This document shows positions 8,500-15,981 of a DNA stretch of 34,838 bases, one piece after another (positions within the stretch are counted from its first letter, which is position 1; each line of letters starts with the position of its first letter). The position numbers and the translations under genes were made by a program. This DNA is from Opitutia bacterium (GTDB taxonomy: Bacteria > Verrucomicrobiota > Verrucomicrobiia > Opitutales > Seribacteraceae), in the NCBI GenBank assembly GCA_018675995.1, contig JABGWZ010000223.1, positions 1 through 34,838 on the forward strand, read 5' to 3'. The notes beneath the pieces are model-generated. The model saw only the letters and a program-made list of their open reading frames with translations, was not told where the DNA came from and did no database searches.

Positions 8500-10456
8500 T
8501 GATTGAAGAGGCCTTTTTTTTAGGGACCGTTGCCGGTTGACCTAAAAATGCCTCACCCAAGAGCAGGAACAGGCAGAGAGTAAGAAAGAGGGACCAGACT
8601 TCCGACCGGTCAATTGAGCCCGATGAAGACTCATCTTCTAGTATGCGTGAGGAAATATCCGGGAGTTTCCCAAGGATTTGTTCTACTTTTAGGAATAAGG
8701 TATCATTTTCGCTCTTAGGACGGTTTATCGCAGTAAGCCGTCCATTAATTTTGTAAATACCGGCATGAAGATAGGGAACATTATCTTTTGTATCACCAAT
8801 GGGTTCGAATAGCGTGGTTTCTTTGGACTCCTTTTCTCCGCAAAACCAAGACTGGACGAAGGAGTTGGCTGATGATGACTCCTCAATCAGTCGTTGGATA
8901 GCAGGGACGATGACATAGCCATTGGACATGCTTGACCAACTATCTATGGGAAGGGTGGAAAAGGCATAGATAACACCTTGACCGAGGGTCAGGCTGGAGA
9001 TGAAGGGCTTACCATCGGAGTAATAGGCGAGAGTCTCACCTTGTTTTGGAGTTCGGCGTCTTTTGATTTCAAGGCGGTCAAGGGGGAGACGGTTTCCGTC
9101 TGAAGAATTTGCAAGGATTCCAGAATCTTCCCTCCAATTGTTGACTAGAAAAAATTCATCTTTTTGCTTTTCTTCGAGAGGGTCCCAGGAAAATAATTTA
9201 GAAATATTCGAACTTTTTGTTTCGCTTGGAAAGAGAACAAGGCGTCCACCCTTGACAACAAATTCCTCGAGGACTTTCTCAACATCCGAATTGATTTCCC
9301 CTTGATGGACGAGGATTTTTCGGGAAAGTACATCCTTCTCTCCGAAACCACTCAAAGGAAGGGAATCTGCAAGGTCACCTTGTTGGGATTGAGAAGCTGA
9401 ACGAAGAATTAGACTGGTTCTTGGATTGGAAGCCCGCACTCCAACTTGCGGGGGTTCGGTAGAGCCATAGGTCAGGTAGCAGATATTGTCGTATTGACAA
9501 AAGTCATCTGGGCAGGTGATTGAAATCCATCCTTCATCCGGTTCATTCTTAAGGTCAAATACAGGGCGCCAAAGTACGCTTTGTGATTCCAATTTAACTT
9601 CAAGTATATCCGATTTACCATTCGTTTGAGTAGATAATCGAACCCGCTCTTTTCCTTGTCCTTTTTTCCGCAAGTTTAAGACCGGTTCAACCTTGTTGGG
9701 CATTCGATTAATTTGATCTACTGACAAACTAAGGTTGTAGGGTGGTGGGTCCGCCATGGTAAAGAAGCTCAGTTTCCAAAAATCTTTTTTTTCGGAAAGT
9801 GTTCGGTTTATTTTTTCCATTACATTTGCATTTCGTTCCAGTTCCCAGTTGCTGCTTTGCATGTCTGAGGCAACGAGTATCTCAGCTGTTCCAACTCCTG
9901 TTTCCTCTAACCATTCCAAAGTCTTCGAGAGGGTGCCGGGTAGGTCGGCTGCAGTATCGGTCGGCCCAAAAAATCGCTGCAGGGCTTCGTCTTTAATGGA
10001 GTCTGCACGATCGATAATAAAAGGTGCTTCCAAAGCGGAGTCGAGAACCACAAGTCGGCTTTCCGTCCATGGTCTTGCAAATGATTGAAAAGCTTCCAGT
10101 GCTTTCTGTCTTTTGGTCTGGGAATCCTTTTCCGTAGTTGTTTCCATACTCGCGGATCTGTCGAGAACAAGGACAAGTACTTCCGGGCTTCCATTGGAAA
10201 GGGAGAAAAGGGAGTCACCTCCCGTCATGGGTCGAGCGATCATCAAAGCAAGTGCGGCCAAGGCCAGTACTCTTAAGAGAAGGGTGAGCCACCTTTTCAG
10301 TTTCGATAGACGTGAAGAACTCTTTCGGGCTTGGAAAAGGAAGCGGGTGGCTGCCCAAGGTACGGTACGGTGCCTGAGTAGATTCAGTAGATGAATGATG
10401 AAAGGGGCTAGGGCAAATAGGAGCCCAAGCAGGGCAATTGGTTGAAGGAAAGTCAT
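8492..10456 (-). CDS. BatA/VWA membrane protein
   Basis: 654 aa. The first 80 residues match the BatA N-terminal domain (TIGR02226 type): two hydrophobic segments at about 3-25 and 57-74 separated by a basic loop with PWAATRFLF. A VWA domain follows; its MIDAS begins DRSAS at 99-103, and the strand VLVLVLDRSAS is characteristic. The remaining roughly 400 residues are beta-rich and likely periplasmic, ending in a C-terminal hydrophobic helix (about 622-640) and a short basic tail. The gene overlaps the DUF58 gene upstream by 4 bp (ATGA) and the next VWA gene by 8 bp. By family knowledge, BatA-type VWA proteins are the membrane partners of MoxR ATPases; the specific client here is unknown. Confidence 0.85.
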   Translation of the reverse strand: MTFLQPIALLGLLFALAPFIIHLLNLLRHRTVPWAATRFLFQARKSSSRLSKLKRWLTLLLRVLALAALALMIARPMTGGDSLFSLSNGSPEVLVLVLDRSASMETTTEKDSQTKRQKALEAFQSFARPWTESRLVVLDSALEAPFIIDRADSIKDEALQRFFGPTDTAADLPGTLSKTLEWLEETGVGTAEILVASDMQSSNWELERNANVMEKINRTLSEKKDFWKLSFFTMADPPPYNLSLSVDQINRMPNKVEPVLNLRKKGQGKERVRLSTQTNGKSDILEVKLESQSVLWRPVFDLKNEPDEGWISITCPDDFCQYDNICYLTYGSTEPPQVGVRASNPRTSLILRSASQSQQGDLADSLPLSGFGEKDVLSRKILVHQGEINSDVEKVLEEFVVKGGRLVLFPSETKSSNISKLFSWDPLEEKQKDEFFLVNNWREDSGILANSSDGNRLPLDRLEIKRRRTPKQGETLAYYSDGKPFISSLTLGQGVIYAFSTLPIDSWSSMSNGYVIVPAIQRLIEESSSANSFVQSWFCGEKESKETTLFEPIGDTKDNVPYLHAGIYKINGRLTAINRPKSENDTLFLKVEQILGKLPDISSRILEDESSSGSIDRSEVWSLFLTLCLFLLLGEAFLGQPATVPKKKASSINA

Positions 10457-11361
10457 GCTACTTTGCCACCAATGCGTCCGGCAGAGAAATTATCAATTAC
10501 ATTAACCACTGGGCTGTCCGTGCGAACTTGGTGATAGCTAGACTGAGATTCCAGGCAACCTGTTTTAATTTGATCAATATGGGCATTTAAGCGGGCGAGA
10601 TATTCTGCCCGAATGACAGTCGGTTCAGTAATGAGGGAACCTTCTCCCTCCATGTCCACAAATCGGGTTGGTCGGTCAAAGGTAAAATTGAGTTCCTGAG
10701 GGTCGAAAATATGAAAGAGCACGACCTCATGTTTGCGGTCTCTAAGGTGGAGAACTCCATCCAAGATATCTTCTGGATCATCAAGCATATCGGAAACTAC
10801 GAAGATCGTGGCACGCATCCGTACGGTCTCGGCAATTTCATGAAGCGATGCAGCTAAGCGAGTTTCGCCTTTTGGTTTGAGGGGGCCAATAAGTTCCAGG
10901 ATTTCCTGAATTTGAGAAGGGTTTCTTTTGGCAGGTAAAACTTGGGTTTTACGGTCTCGGATAGAGTGAAGCCCCACGGCATCTCCCTGGCCAACATAAA
11001 GGTATGCGAGTGTGCTTAGGAGTTTTTTTGAAAATTCAAATTTGCTGATTGGGTCGCCGAAATCCATTGAACCACTGCAGTCGAGAGCAAAATGAGCTCT
11101 TAAATTCGTTTCGGCTTCGTACTCCTTCAGGTAATAGCGGTCTGTCCTCGCAAACACTCGCCAGTCCATCCGTTTTGGGTCTTCTCCCTCTGTGTACTCT
11201 CGATACTCTGCAAATTCTACGCTGGATCCTTTATGGGGACTTCGATGGTGACCAGATATACTGCCTTCCATGGGGAAGGGGGTAAGAAGGGGTTCTCCGG
11301 AAATTCGGTTAAGAGAATCTTGATCGATATAATGAGAATAGCCCTTTCTGCGTCTTGCCAT
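10453..11361 (-). CDS. DUF58 domain protein
   Basis: 302 aa, soluble, with no signal peptide. It carries the DUF58 signature: SGHHRSPHKGSSVEFAEYRE, then GEDPKRMDWRVFARTD at about 58-73. The VWA-like strand and MIDAS remnant DCSGSMD follow at 94-100, then FVVSDMLDD. These proteins are the usual cytosolic partner encoded directly after MoxR and are thought to connect the AAA+ ATPase with the VWA membrane proteins. The start codon lies 3 bp after the moxR stop. AAGGA lies immediately before the ATG, too close to act as a standard Shine-Dalgarno. The end overlaps the BatA/VWA gene by 4 bp. Confidence 0.9.
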   Translation of the reverse strand: MARRRKGYSHYIDQDSLNRISGEPLLTPFPMEGSISGHHRSPHKGSSVEFAEYREYTEGEDPKRMDWRVFARTDRYYLKEYEAETNLRAHFALDCSGSMDFGDPISKFEFSKKLLSTLAYLYVGQGDAVGLHSIRDRKTQVLPAKRNPSQIQEILELIGPLKPKGETRLAASLHEIAETVRMRATIFVVSDMLDDPEDILDGVLHLRDRKHEVVLFHIFDPQELNFTFDRPTRFVDMEGEGSLITEPTVIRAEYLARLNAHIDQIKTGCLESQSSYHQVRTDSPVVNVIDNFSAGRIGGKVA

Positions 11362-11364
11362 TCC

Positions 11365-12402
11365 TTATCTTTTTTCTTTCCTTGCGTCTTCGATCAATCG
11401 CGTAACAACTTCAGTACTGTCCATATCTTCGGAACGGGCATGGAAATTAGTCAGAATCCGATGAGAAAGAACGGGTTCGGCAACTTTTTCTACATCTTCC
11501 ATGGATGTCATGTAGTTGCCTTCGAGAACGGCCCGTGCCTTTGCTCCCTTTACGAGATACTGAATGGCTCTTGGTCCGGCACCCCATTGAACAAGTTTCT
11601 TCAACCAGGCAGGAGATTCCTCGGTGTTGGGGCGAGTCCTTCTAACCAAATCGACTGCGAGTTCGTGAACATGATCGGGTACGGGTACGCGTTCAACAAG
11701 TTGTTGGAATTCCTTGAGTTTCTTACCCGAAATGATCTTCTTCAGCTTGGGCAGGGATCCAATAGTGGTGTTCTTTGCGATTGCAATTTCTTCATTTCGG
11801 GACGGGTAATCCATTCGAATAAGAAACATAAAGCGGTCCAATTGGGCTTCTGGAAGTGGGTATGTACCTTCTTGTTCTATTGGATTTTGGGTGGCGAGAA
11901 CAAAGAAGGGTTCTTGAAGTTGATGATTAGTCCCAGCAACGGTCACTCTCTTTTCCTGCATTGCCTCCAATAAAGCTGACTGAGTCTTGGGGGGCGTTCT
12001 ATTGATCTCGTCAGCGAGGATTACATTGGCAAAAATTGGACCCTTTATAAATGTAAATTCCCTTCCTTCTCCATCTTTTTTATTCTGCAGAATCTCCGTG
12101 CCAGTAACATCAGAGGGCATAAGGTCGGGAGTAAATTGAATTCGGCCAAAAGATAATGAAGTTACCTGGGCAATGGAATTGACTAGAAGGGTCTTGGCTA
12201 AACCAGGCACTCCCATAAGAAGTGAATGTCCTTTGGAAAGCATGCAAAGAAAGATCCTTTCAATAGCATCTTCTTGCCCGATAATGACTTTACCAAGTTC
12301 GTTTTTGATTGCAGTGAAAGTATCTTTTAGGTCGCTGATTGATTGAACATCATTTTCAGAAAGTACCTCTGTTTTTTTATTGGGTAGAGTTTTGCTTACC
12401 AT
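11365..12402 (-). CDS. moxR: MoxR-family AAA+ ATPase
   Basis: 345 aa, typical length for MoxR. The Walker A loop is GVPGLAKT (64-71), Walker B ILADEINR (128-135), sensor 1 ATQNPIEQEGT (170-180), and the arginine-finger region follows at QLDRF. The lid domain holds WGAGPRAIQYLVKGAKA, typical of the clade. MoxR ATPases act as chaperones for metal insertion or complex assembly, together with VWA proteins. This is the first gene of the seven-gene minus-strand operon. The leader upstream (12403-12430) is A/T-rich with no Shine-Dalgarno; the divergent small gene starts at 12806. Confidence 0.95.
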   Translation of the reverse strand: MVSKTLPNKKTEVLSENDVQSISDLKDTFTAIKNELGKVIIGQEDAIERIFLCMLSKGHSLLMGVPGLAKTLLVNSIAQVTSLSFGRIQFTPDLMPSDVTGTEILQNKKDGEGREFTFIKGPIFANVILADEINRTPPKTQSALLEAMQEKRVTVAGTNHQLQEPFFVLATQNPIEQEGTYPLPEAQLDRFMFLIRMDYPSRNEEIAIAKNTTIGSLPKLKKIISGKKLKEFQQLVERVPVPDHVHELAVDLVRRTRPNTEESPAWLKKLVQWGAGPRAIQYLVKGAKARAVLEGNYMTSMEDVEKVAEPVLSHRILTNFHARSEDMDSTEVVTRLIEDARKEKR

Positions 12403-12805
12403 AGATTTTTTTTTGTTGTCTAATTTAGGCTTTAATTTTTTGGGTCAAAAGTAATGACAATATTTGATTATTCGTATGTTGTATGATTTTAGATTCAAAT
12501 TAATAAATCTATGATCTAAAAGCTATTCGATTCACCTGCTGTTGATCAACATGATTGGTGGTTTTAGCGAGAAATATTTCTTTCATTAAACATGAACAGA
12601 TTATCAGTATTGAAAATTAATTCCTCTATGTAATAGGGATAAAATTTAGTAAAACTTCTAAGAGTGAAATCGGAAAGACATTCTATTAAATTAATTGGCT
12701 TAACATAAAAATATTGATCATAATGACAACATTTAGGAATATTGGATGAGATTCTTAGTAAATAGCTTTTTGTAAAGGGGGGCCAAATTAAATAACTCAA
12801 TTAAA
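12403..12805. other. Divergent intergenic region between moxR operon and DUF1737-like gene
   Basis: This 403-bp A/T-rich stretch must contain the promoters for the moxR operon (leftward) and for the small gene at 12806 (rightward). It contains a perfect 12-bp palindrome at 12540-12551 and nested inverted repeats at 12487-12521. No strong sigma-70 match was found; the best leftward candidate is TTGTCA (12460-12455) with a poor -10 after 17 bp. A minus-strand open frame at 12564-12800 has no recognisable protein features and is not called. Confidence 0.6.
12540..12551. promoter_or_regulatory. Perfect 12-bp palindrome, candidate operator
   Basis: TGTTGATCAACA is a perfect dyad between the moxR operon and the divergent gene, 138 bp from the moxR start. 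Such dyads are typical sites for dimeric helix-turn-helix regulators. No regulator gene sits next to it, so the link is an inference. Confidence 0.35.
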
Positions 12806-13018
12806 ATGATAACGGTTCAAAGAAAGTACAAGGTACTGAAAGCATCCTCTGTTAGAGAATTAAGTGATATCGTAAATGATAGTATTCAAAAAGAATACAA
12901 AGATACCGAAGGATTTATATTCAGATCATCTGCCAGATGGCAATGTTTGGGAGCTCCCTTTATAGAAAATGAATTTTGGTATCAAGCACTTGTTTTTATA
13001 CAGGAAGAAGAAGATTAA
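12806..13018 (+). CDS. Small DUF1737-like protein
   Basis: 70 aa. The order of features fits DUF1737: YKVLKASSVRELSDIVNDSI at the start (a strand, then a helix after 'ASS..EL'), a middle strand containing GFIFRSSARW, and the closing FWYQALVF, equivalent to the family's 'YQAMV'. Family members are about 50-70 aa cytosolic proteins of unknown function, with a beta-alpha-beta-beta fold expected. It stands alone, divergent from the moxR operon. The leader is A/T-rich without a Shine-Dalgarno. A hairpin and terminator follow 122-158 bp downstream and may end its transcript. Confidence 0.6.
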   Translation: MITVQRKYKVLKASSVRELSDIVNDSIQKEYKDTEGFIFRSSARWQCLGAPFIENEFWYQALVFIQEEED

Positions 13019-13140
13019 AGTTATTAACTTATCCTCTTATTACTGAAAGTATCAAACAGGATTAACAATTAATATTTTGAATATTTTTCTCATTAAACTT
13101 TCCTCTTGATAAAGTAATAAATTTATTCGAAGTTCAACGA

Positions 13141-13165
13141 AGCACAGTATGTATGTGCTAGCACA
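13141..13165 (+). other. Overlapping small hairpin/palindrome ahead of terminator
   Basis: AGCACA (13141-13146) pairs with TGTGCT (13154-13159) across a 7-nt loop, and a second AGCACA follows at once (13160-13165), making the palindrome GTGCTAGCAC. Together with the terminator at 13176-13208 this could be the 3' part of a small RNA or of the 12806 transcript. Confidence 0.3.
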
Positions 13166-13175
13166 AAATTAAAAC

Positions 13176-13208
13176 AGCCGTCGGCTTGGGCAAGGTCGAC
13201 GGCTTTTT
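13176..13208 (+). terminator. Rho-independent terminator
   Basis: AGCCGTCG (13176-13183) pairs perfectly with CGACGGCT (13197-13204), with a 13-nt loop that can itself pair CTT with AAG, followed by TTTTT (13204-13208). It is the most GC-rich spot in an A/T-rich intergenic region. It is oriented to end rightward transcripts from 12806 or from an unannotated small RNA. Confidence 0.8.
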
Positions 13209-13325
13209 AGTGCCTTTTATGTGAGTTGGTTCGATCGTTTTAGAAAATCTTAATTTATTTACAATGGCCAAATTTTTGAGATGATCATGAGTCTCTAAAG
13301 TTAAAAACAAATTACCACCTATACA

Positions 13326-13655
13326 ATGTACCATTTAGCACAATTTTTTATTGCAGTATGTTCCATTCTTTTATGCCTGCAATCCATTGCACAGACTCAG
13401 GTTAATTCAGCAAGTGTATCTAAGCGTCCGAGTCTTCCCATAAGTATCCCACCGCCTCCAAATTTTGGCTCTTTATCGAATGAAAGTGGAAAATTTCAAA
13501 TTATAAGTGCTGAGTATTACTCCTCCGATGCAAAACCATTCTTGTATAAGAGATTGATTAAACTAAATACAACTACCGGAGAAGCTTGGGTTCTTGTATC
13601 TCAATTGGGTAAAAATGGAGAGATGCGAAAATGGATTCCCTTGGAGTCTAAATAA
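13326..13655 (+). CDS. Small secreted protein of unknown function
   Basis: 109 aa. Residues 1-23 form a signal peptide ending ...SIAQ with likely cleavage near QTQ. A short Pro/Ser-rich linker (SIPPPPNFGSL) precedes a compact beta-rich domain. Within it, LNTTTGEAWVL resembles the 'D..TG..W.L' strand pair common in small secreted Verrucomicrobiota and Bacteroidota proteins. I do not recognise a named family. It is convergent with the Nramp-like gene, whose stop lies 17 bp beyond, and stands alone behind a terminator, so it probably has its own promoter in 13209-13325. Function unknown. Confidence 0.6.
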   Translation: MYHLAQFFIAVCSILLCLQSIAQTQVNSASVSKRPSLPISIPPPPNFGSLSNESGKFQIISAEYYSSDAKPFLYKRLIKLNTTTGEAWVLVSQLGKNGEMRKWIPLESK

Positions 13656-13672
13656 GCTAGTTGTATGACCTC

Positions 13673-15391
13673 TTAAGTACTTTTCTTAAGTTGTTGCAAC
13701 TTAAGGTTCACCGCTTCGAGTTTTTTGCTCAATTTTTTATTTTGCAGGGAGAAATGTCCGATTAGGAGAAGAATCCCAAACCCAATTAGGGCAATTCTGC
13801 CAAATTGATATTCACCCCAGGTTTTGTTCCACGCCACATAAAAAGCAGCGGTTCCCATAATGGAAAGGGAAATAAGTAGAGAGCTATTCCATAAAAACCT
13901 TCTGATTCCAGTGGGCCTTTCTCTTCCTAATACCTTTTTGTTGTTGATGAGAAGAAAAAAGCTCAAATATGCAACAGGTATTAATGTGAATCCTAGAATT
14001 GATGTGGGTACTGCTAGCCAAAAAGCTGCATCGCTCCAAACAAATGGTCCAAGTACACCTATACCTGCAAGGTATGCACCACAAAGGAAAACAGGACCTT
14101 TGTGTGGTTTTCCTAAAATTTCACAAATAGCGTGTCCATTAATTGTCATTAAAATAATAATCGTAGAAAGGGCCATCCCAACGACCCCAATTCCAAAAAT
14201 ATAATGAGAGAAGGTTTTATTTGCCAGTAGAGCTTCCAGGGACGACGCTAAATTAAATGCATCTCGTTTAACAAGCATGGCTGCTAGTTTTTTGTCTGAT
14301 TCTGGAATGCTGAGTGCCATTTCATCCTTTTGCATAGGGGCAAGTGCCTGATAATTTTCCTTTCCTGCTTCGAGTTCCAATCTGGCTGTAATGAAATTGT
14401 TGTATCCTTTAGCTAAATTCGGGTGTAGAACGCGGTTTTCATAATCTTGGTATGCAGATTCAGGTTTTCCATTAAACTGGGAACCTGCTGCAATAACCAC
14501 ACAGGAAGTGGCAATAACATAGGGGATAAGAAGGGCAGTCCATAAGTCGAACTTAGCTAATCCACGGTGCTCTCTTCCCCATTTTCTGTTCAAGAGAACA
14601 AAAGGCATAAAGAAGGTCATGTTGATCCCCACAGCGGTAGCAGCAGCAGCAATCATAACATCTCTTTGCATGCTAACAATTTTAGTTTCCCAAAAAGAAC
14701 GGAATTCCCCTGTTCCTTCGAGAAAGGGTAGATAAACATTATCAGGAACAGATAAAAGAGATAAGTTTGGAATGAAACCGGATAGTATTTCATTCCATGG
14801 TAATTGACCACTTGATCCCATTTTGATGACCACACCAAAAAAAGAAATAACAACTAACCCGACCATGATTTTTAGTATCCAGTCAAACACCTTAACTCCT
14901 CGATTTCCCCGATCGTATGCCCAAATTACAATTGAAGCTAAAATCAATAACACGGCACATATTCCTACTTTTCCACCTGTATTATTAAGCGATGGGATTA
15001 GGTTTTGTGTAACGGCAGCAGTTCCGAGGGTAAACTGAGGTAGGCACCATACAATATTTGCCATTATGGTAGCTACTGCCCATCCCCACCCAAGAACAGG
15101 ATTTATTTCTGTATTTATCGAAACAAAGGGACTTTGACCTGTAGTTAGTGTTACATGACTGATCGCACTTAGCATTATGATGCCCAGTACAATTGCGATA
15201 GGCTGTAACCAAAGCAGAGAATATCCAGCTAGTACTCCCAGAAATAAACTGGAAGCAAGGGATCCACCGCCCAGCGTGATTGCACTTTGGAGCCATCCTG
15301 GGCCCGAAAGTTTAGTGTAGGCTGCTAGGCACGAGTAAAGCCCTTTGGCTTCAGCTTCTCTCAAGTAAGTTTTTTCTTTTTCTATGGACAT
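13673..15391 (-). CDS. Nramp-like transporter lacking canonical metal-binding motifs
   Basis: 572 aa with about 11-12 hydrophobic segments, longer than typical MntH (about 410-450). The start of TM1 reads KLSGPGWLQSAITLGGGSLA (27-46): the GPG is Nramp-like, but the DPGN motif aligns to GGGS. In the TM6 region the MPH motif aligns to MPF (262-264). Both substrate-coordinating motifs of Mn/Fe transporters are therefore changed, as in divergent Nramp-related groups such as the NRMT Mg transporters. A large soluble insertion (about 300-380) separates two helices. The final residues are a Lys/Leu/Gln-rich helix. It lies downstream of the azurin-like gene on the same strand with a 75-bp gap, perhaps one transcription unit. 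Its substrate cannot be assigned from sequence. Confidence 0.75.
   Translation of the reverse strand: MSIEKEKTYLREAEAKGLYSCLAAYTKLSGPGWLQSAITLGGGSLASSLFLGVLAGYSLLWLQPIAIVLGIIMLSAISHVTLTTGQSPFVSINTEINPVLGWGWAVATIMANIVWCLPQFTLGTAAVTQNLIPSLNNTGGKVGICAVLLILASIVIWAYDRGNRGVKVFDWILKIMVGLVVISFFGVVIKMGSSGQLPWNEILSGFIPNLSLLSVPDNVYLPFLEGTGEFRSFWETKIVSMQRDVMIAAAATAVGINMTFFMPFVLLNRKWGREHRGLAKFDLWTALLIPYVIATSCVVIAAGSQFNGKPESAYQDYENRVLHPNLAKGYNNFITARLELEAGKENYQALAPMQKDEMALSIPESDKKLAAMLVKRDAFNLASSLEALLANKTFSHYIFGIGVVGMALSTIIILMTINGHAICEILGKPHKGPVFLCGAYLAGIGVLGPFVWSDAAFWLAVPTSILGFTLIPVAYLSFFLLINNKKVLGRERPTGIRRFLWNSSLLISLSIMGTAAFYVAWNKTWGEYQFGRIALIGFGILLLIGHFSLQNKKLSKKLEAVNLKLQQLKKST
13685..13705. repeat. Perfect 9-bp stem-loop at the convergent gene ends
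   Basis: CTTAAGTTG-TTG-CAACTTAAG forms a 9-bp hairpin inside the last codons of the Nramp-like gene. CTTAAG occurs three times in 34 bp (13672, 13685, 13700). There is no U-run after it in either direction, so it is not a standard terminator, though it could block convergent read-through. Confidence 0.4.
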
Positions 15392-15466
15392 ACCCTTGGT
15401 ATCTCGTCCAAAGGCTAAATTGTCAAGAAGTCAAAAATCGGAAGCTGTTAAATAAACTTTGAAGGT

Positions 15467-15922
15467 TTACTTAACTGTCATCGTTCCCCTCATCATCGCG
15501 AAGTGACCTGGGAAAGTACAGACATACTCATAAGCACCACTTTCTTTAGGTGCCGTAAAGGAAAGCACTTCTTCCTCGCCTGGACCTAATAATTTGGTAC
15601 TCGCGATAACATCACCTTTGAGAGCGTCAGGAAGTGGATTTACTGCATTTGCACCGGCACCCAGGGCTTTTTGGCCAAATGAGATGGCTGTGATTCCTTT
15701 TTTTAATAAAACTAAATTATGTCCCATGGCAATCTTGGGTAGTTTACCGGCATTTTTGAAAGTGATTATAACACTTTTACCCGCCTTAACCTCAAAATTT
15801 TTAACATCGAATTGCATGGTATCATTACCGGAAATCGTAATTTTGTGGTCTGCCTTCTTTTCGGCATATAAAAATGATGCGGCGCTAATAATAGAGAGAA
15901 GGAGAACTAAGGATTTTTTCAT
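15467..15922 (-). CDS. Azurin/plastocyanin-like type 1 copper protein
   Basis: 151 aa with a signal peptide (residues 1-20, ending LYA). The mature part is a cupredoxin: MQFDVKNFEVKAG at its start, the first copper His in MGHNLVLL, then the C-terminal cluster YVCTFPGHFAMMRGTM holding Cys, His and Met ligands with azurin-like spacing. Azurins are periplasmic one-electron carriers. Family members in this phylum accompany respiratory or secreted redox systems, but no partner oxidase is encoded in this window. The gene lies 59 bp after the anchored toroid gene and 75 bp before the Nramp-like gene on the same strand. The leader has no Shine-Dalgarno. Confidence 0.9.
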   Translation of the reverse strand: MKKSLVLLLSIISAASFLYAEKKADHKITISGNDTMQFDVKNFEVKAGKSVIITFKNAGKLPKIAMGHNLVLLKKGITAISFGQKALGAGANAVNPLPDALKGDVIASTKLLGPGEEEVLSFTAPKESGAYEYVCTFPGHFAMMRGTMTVK

Positions 15923-15981
15923 GAAATAAAGTTTATAAAATAATTAGGGAGTAACAAGTGGGAGGTAAGAATAAATCGTTT

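Noticed and set aside
7847-8506. 219-codon plus-strand open frame
   Set aside because: Antisense to the VWA protein gene; residues have no recognisable pattern and the opposite strand has MIDAS motifs.
11233-11973. 246-codon plus-strand open frame
   Set aside because: Antisense to the DUF58 and moxR genes, which are unambiguous.
12455-12460. TTGTCA as -35 of the moxR promoter
   Set aside because: The -10 at 17 bp is AATTAA, only three matches to consensus; too weak to call.
12564-12800. 78-codon minus-strand open frame in the moxR intergenic region
   Set aside because: A/T-rich composition, no signal peptide, motif or supported start; more likely chance in a regulatory region.
13673-15391. 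Assignment as MntH manganese transporter
   Set aside because: Both defining substrate motifs (DPGN, MPH) are replaced, so a manganese role cannot be claimed.
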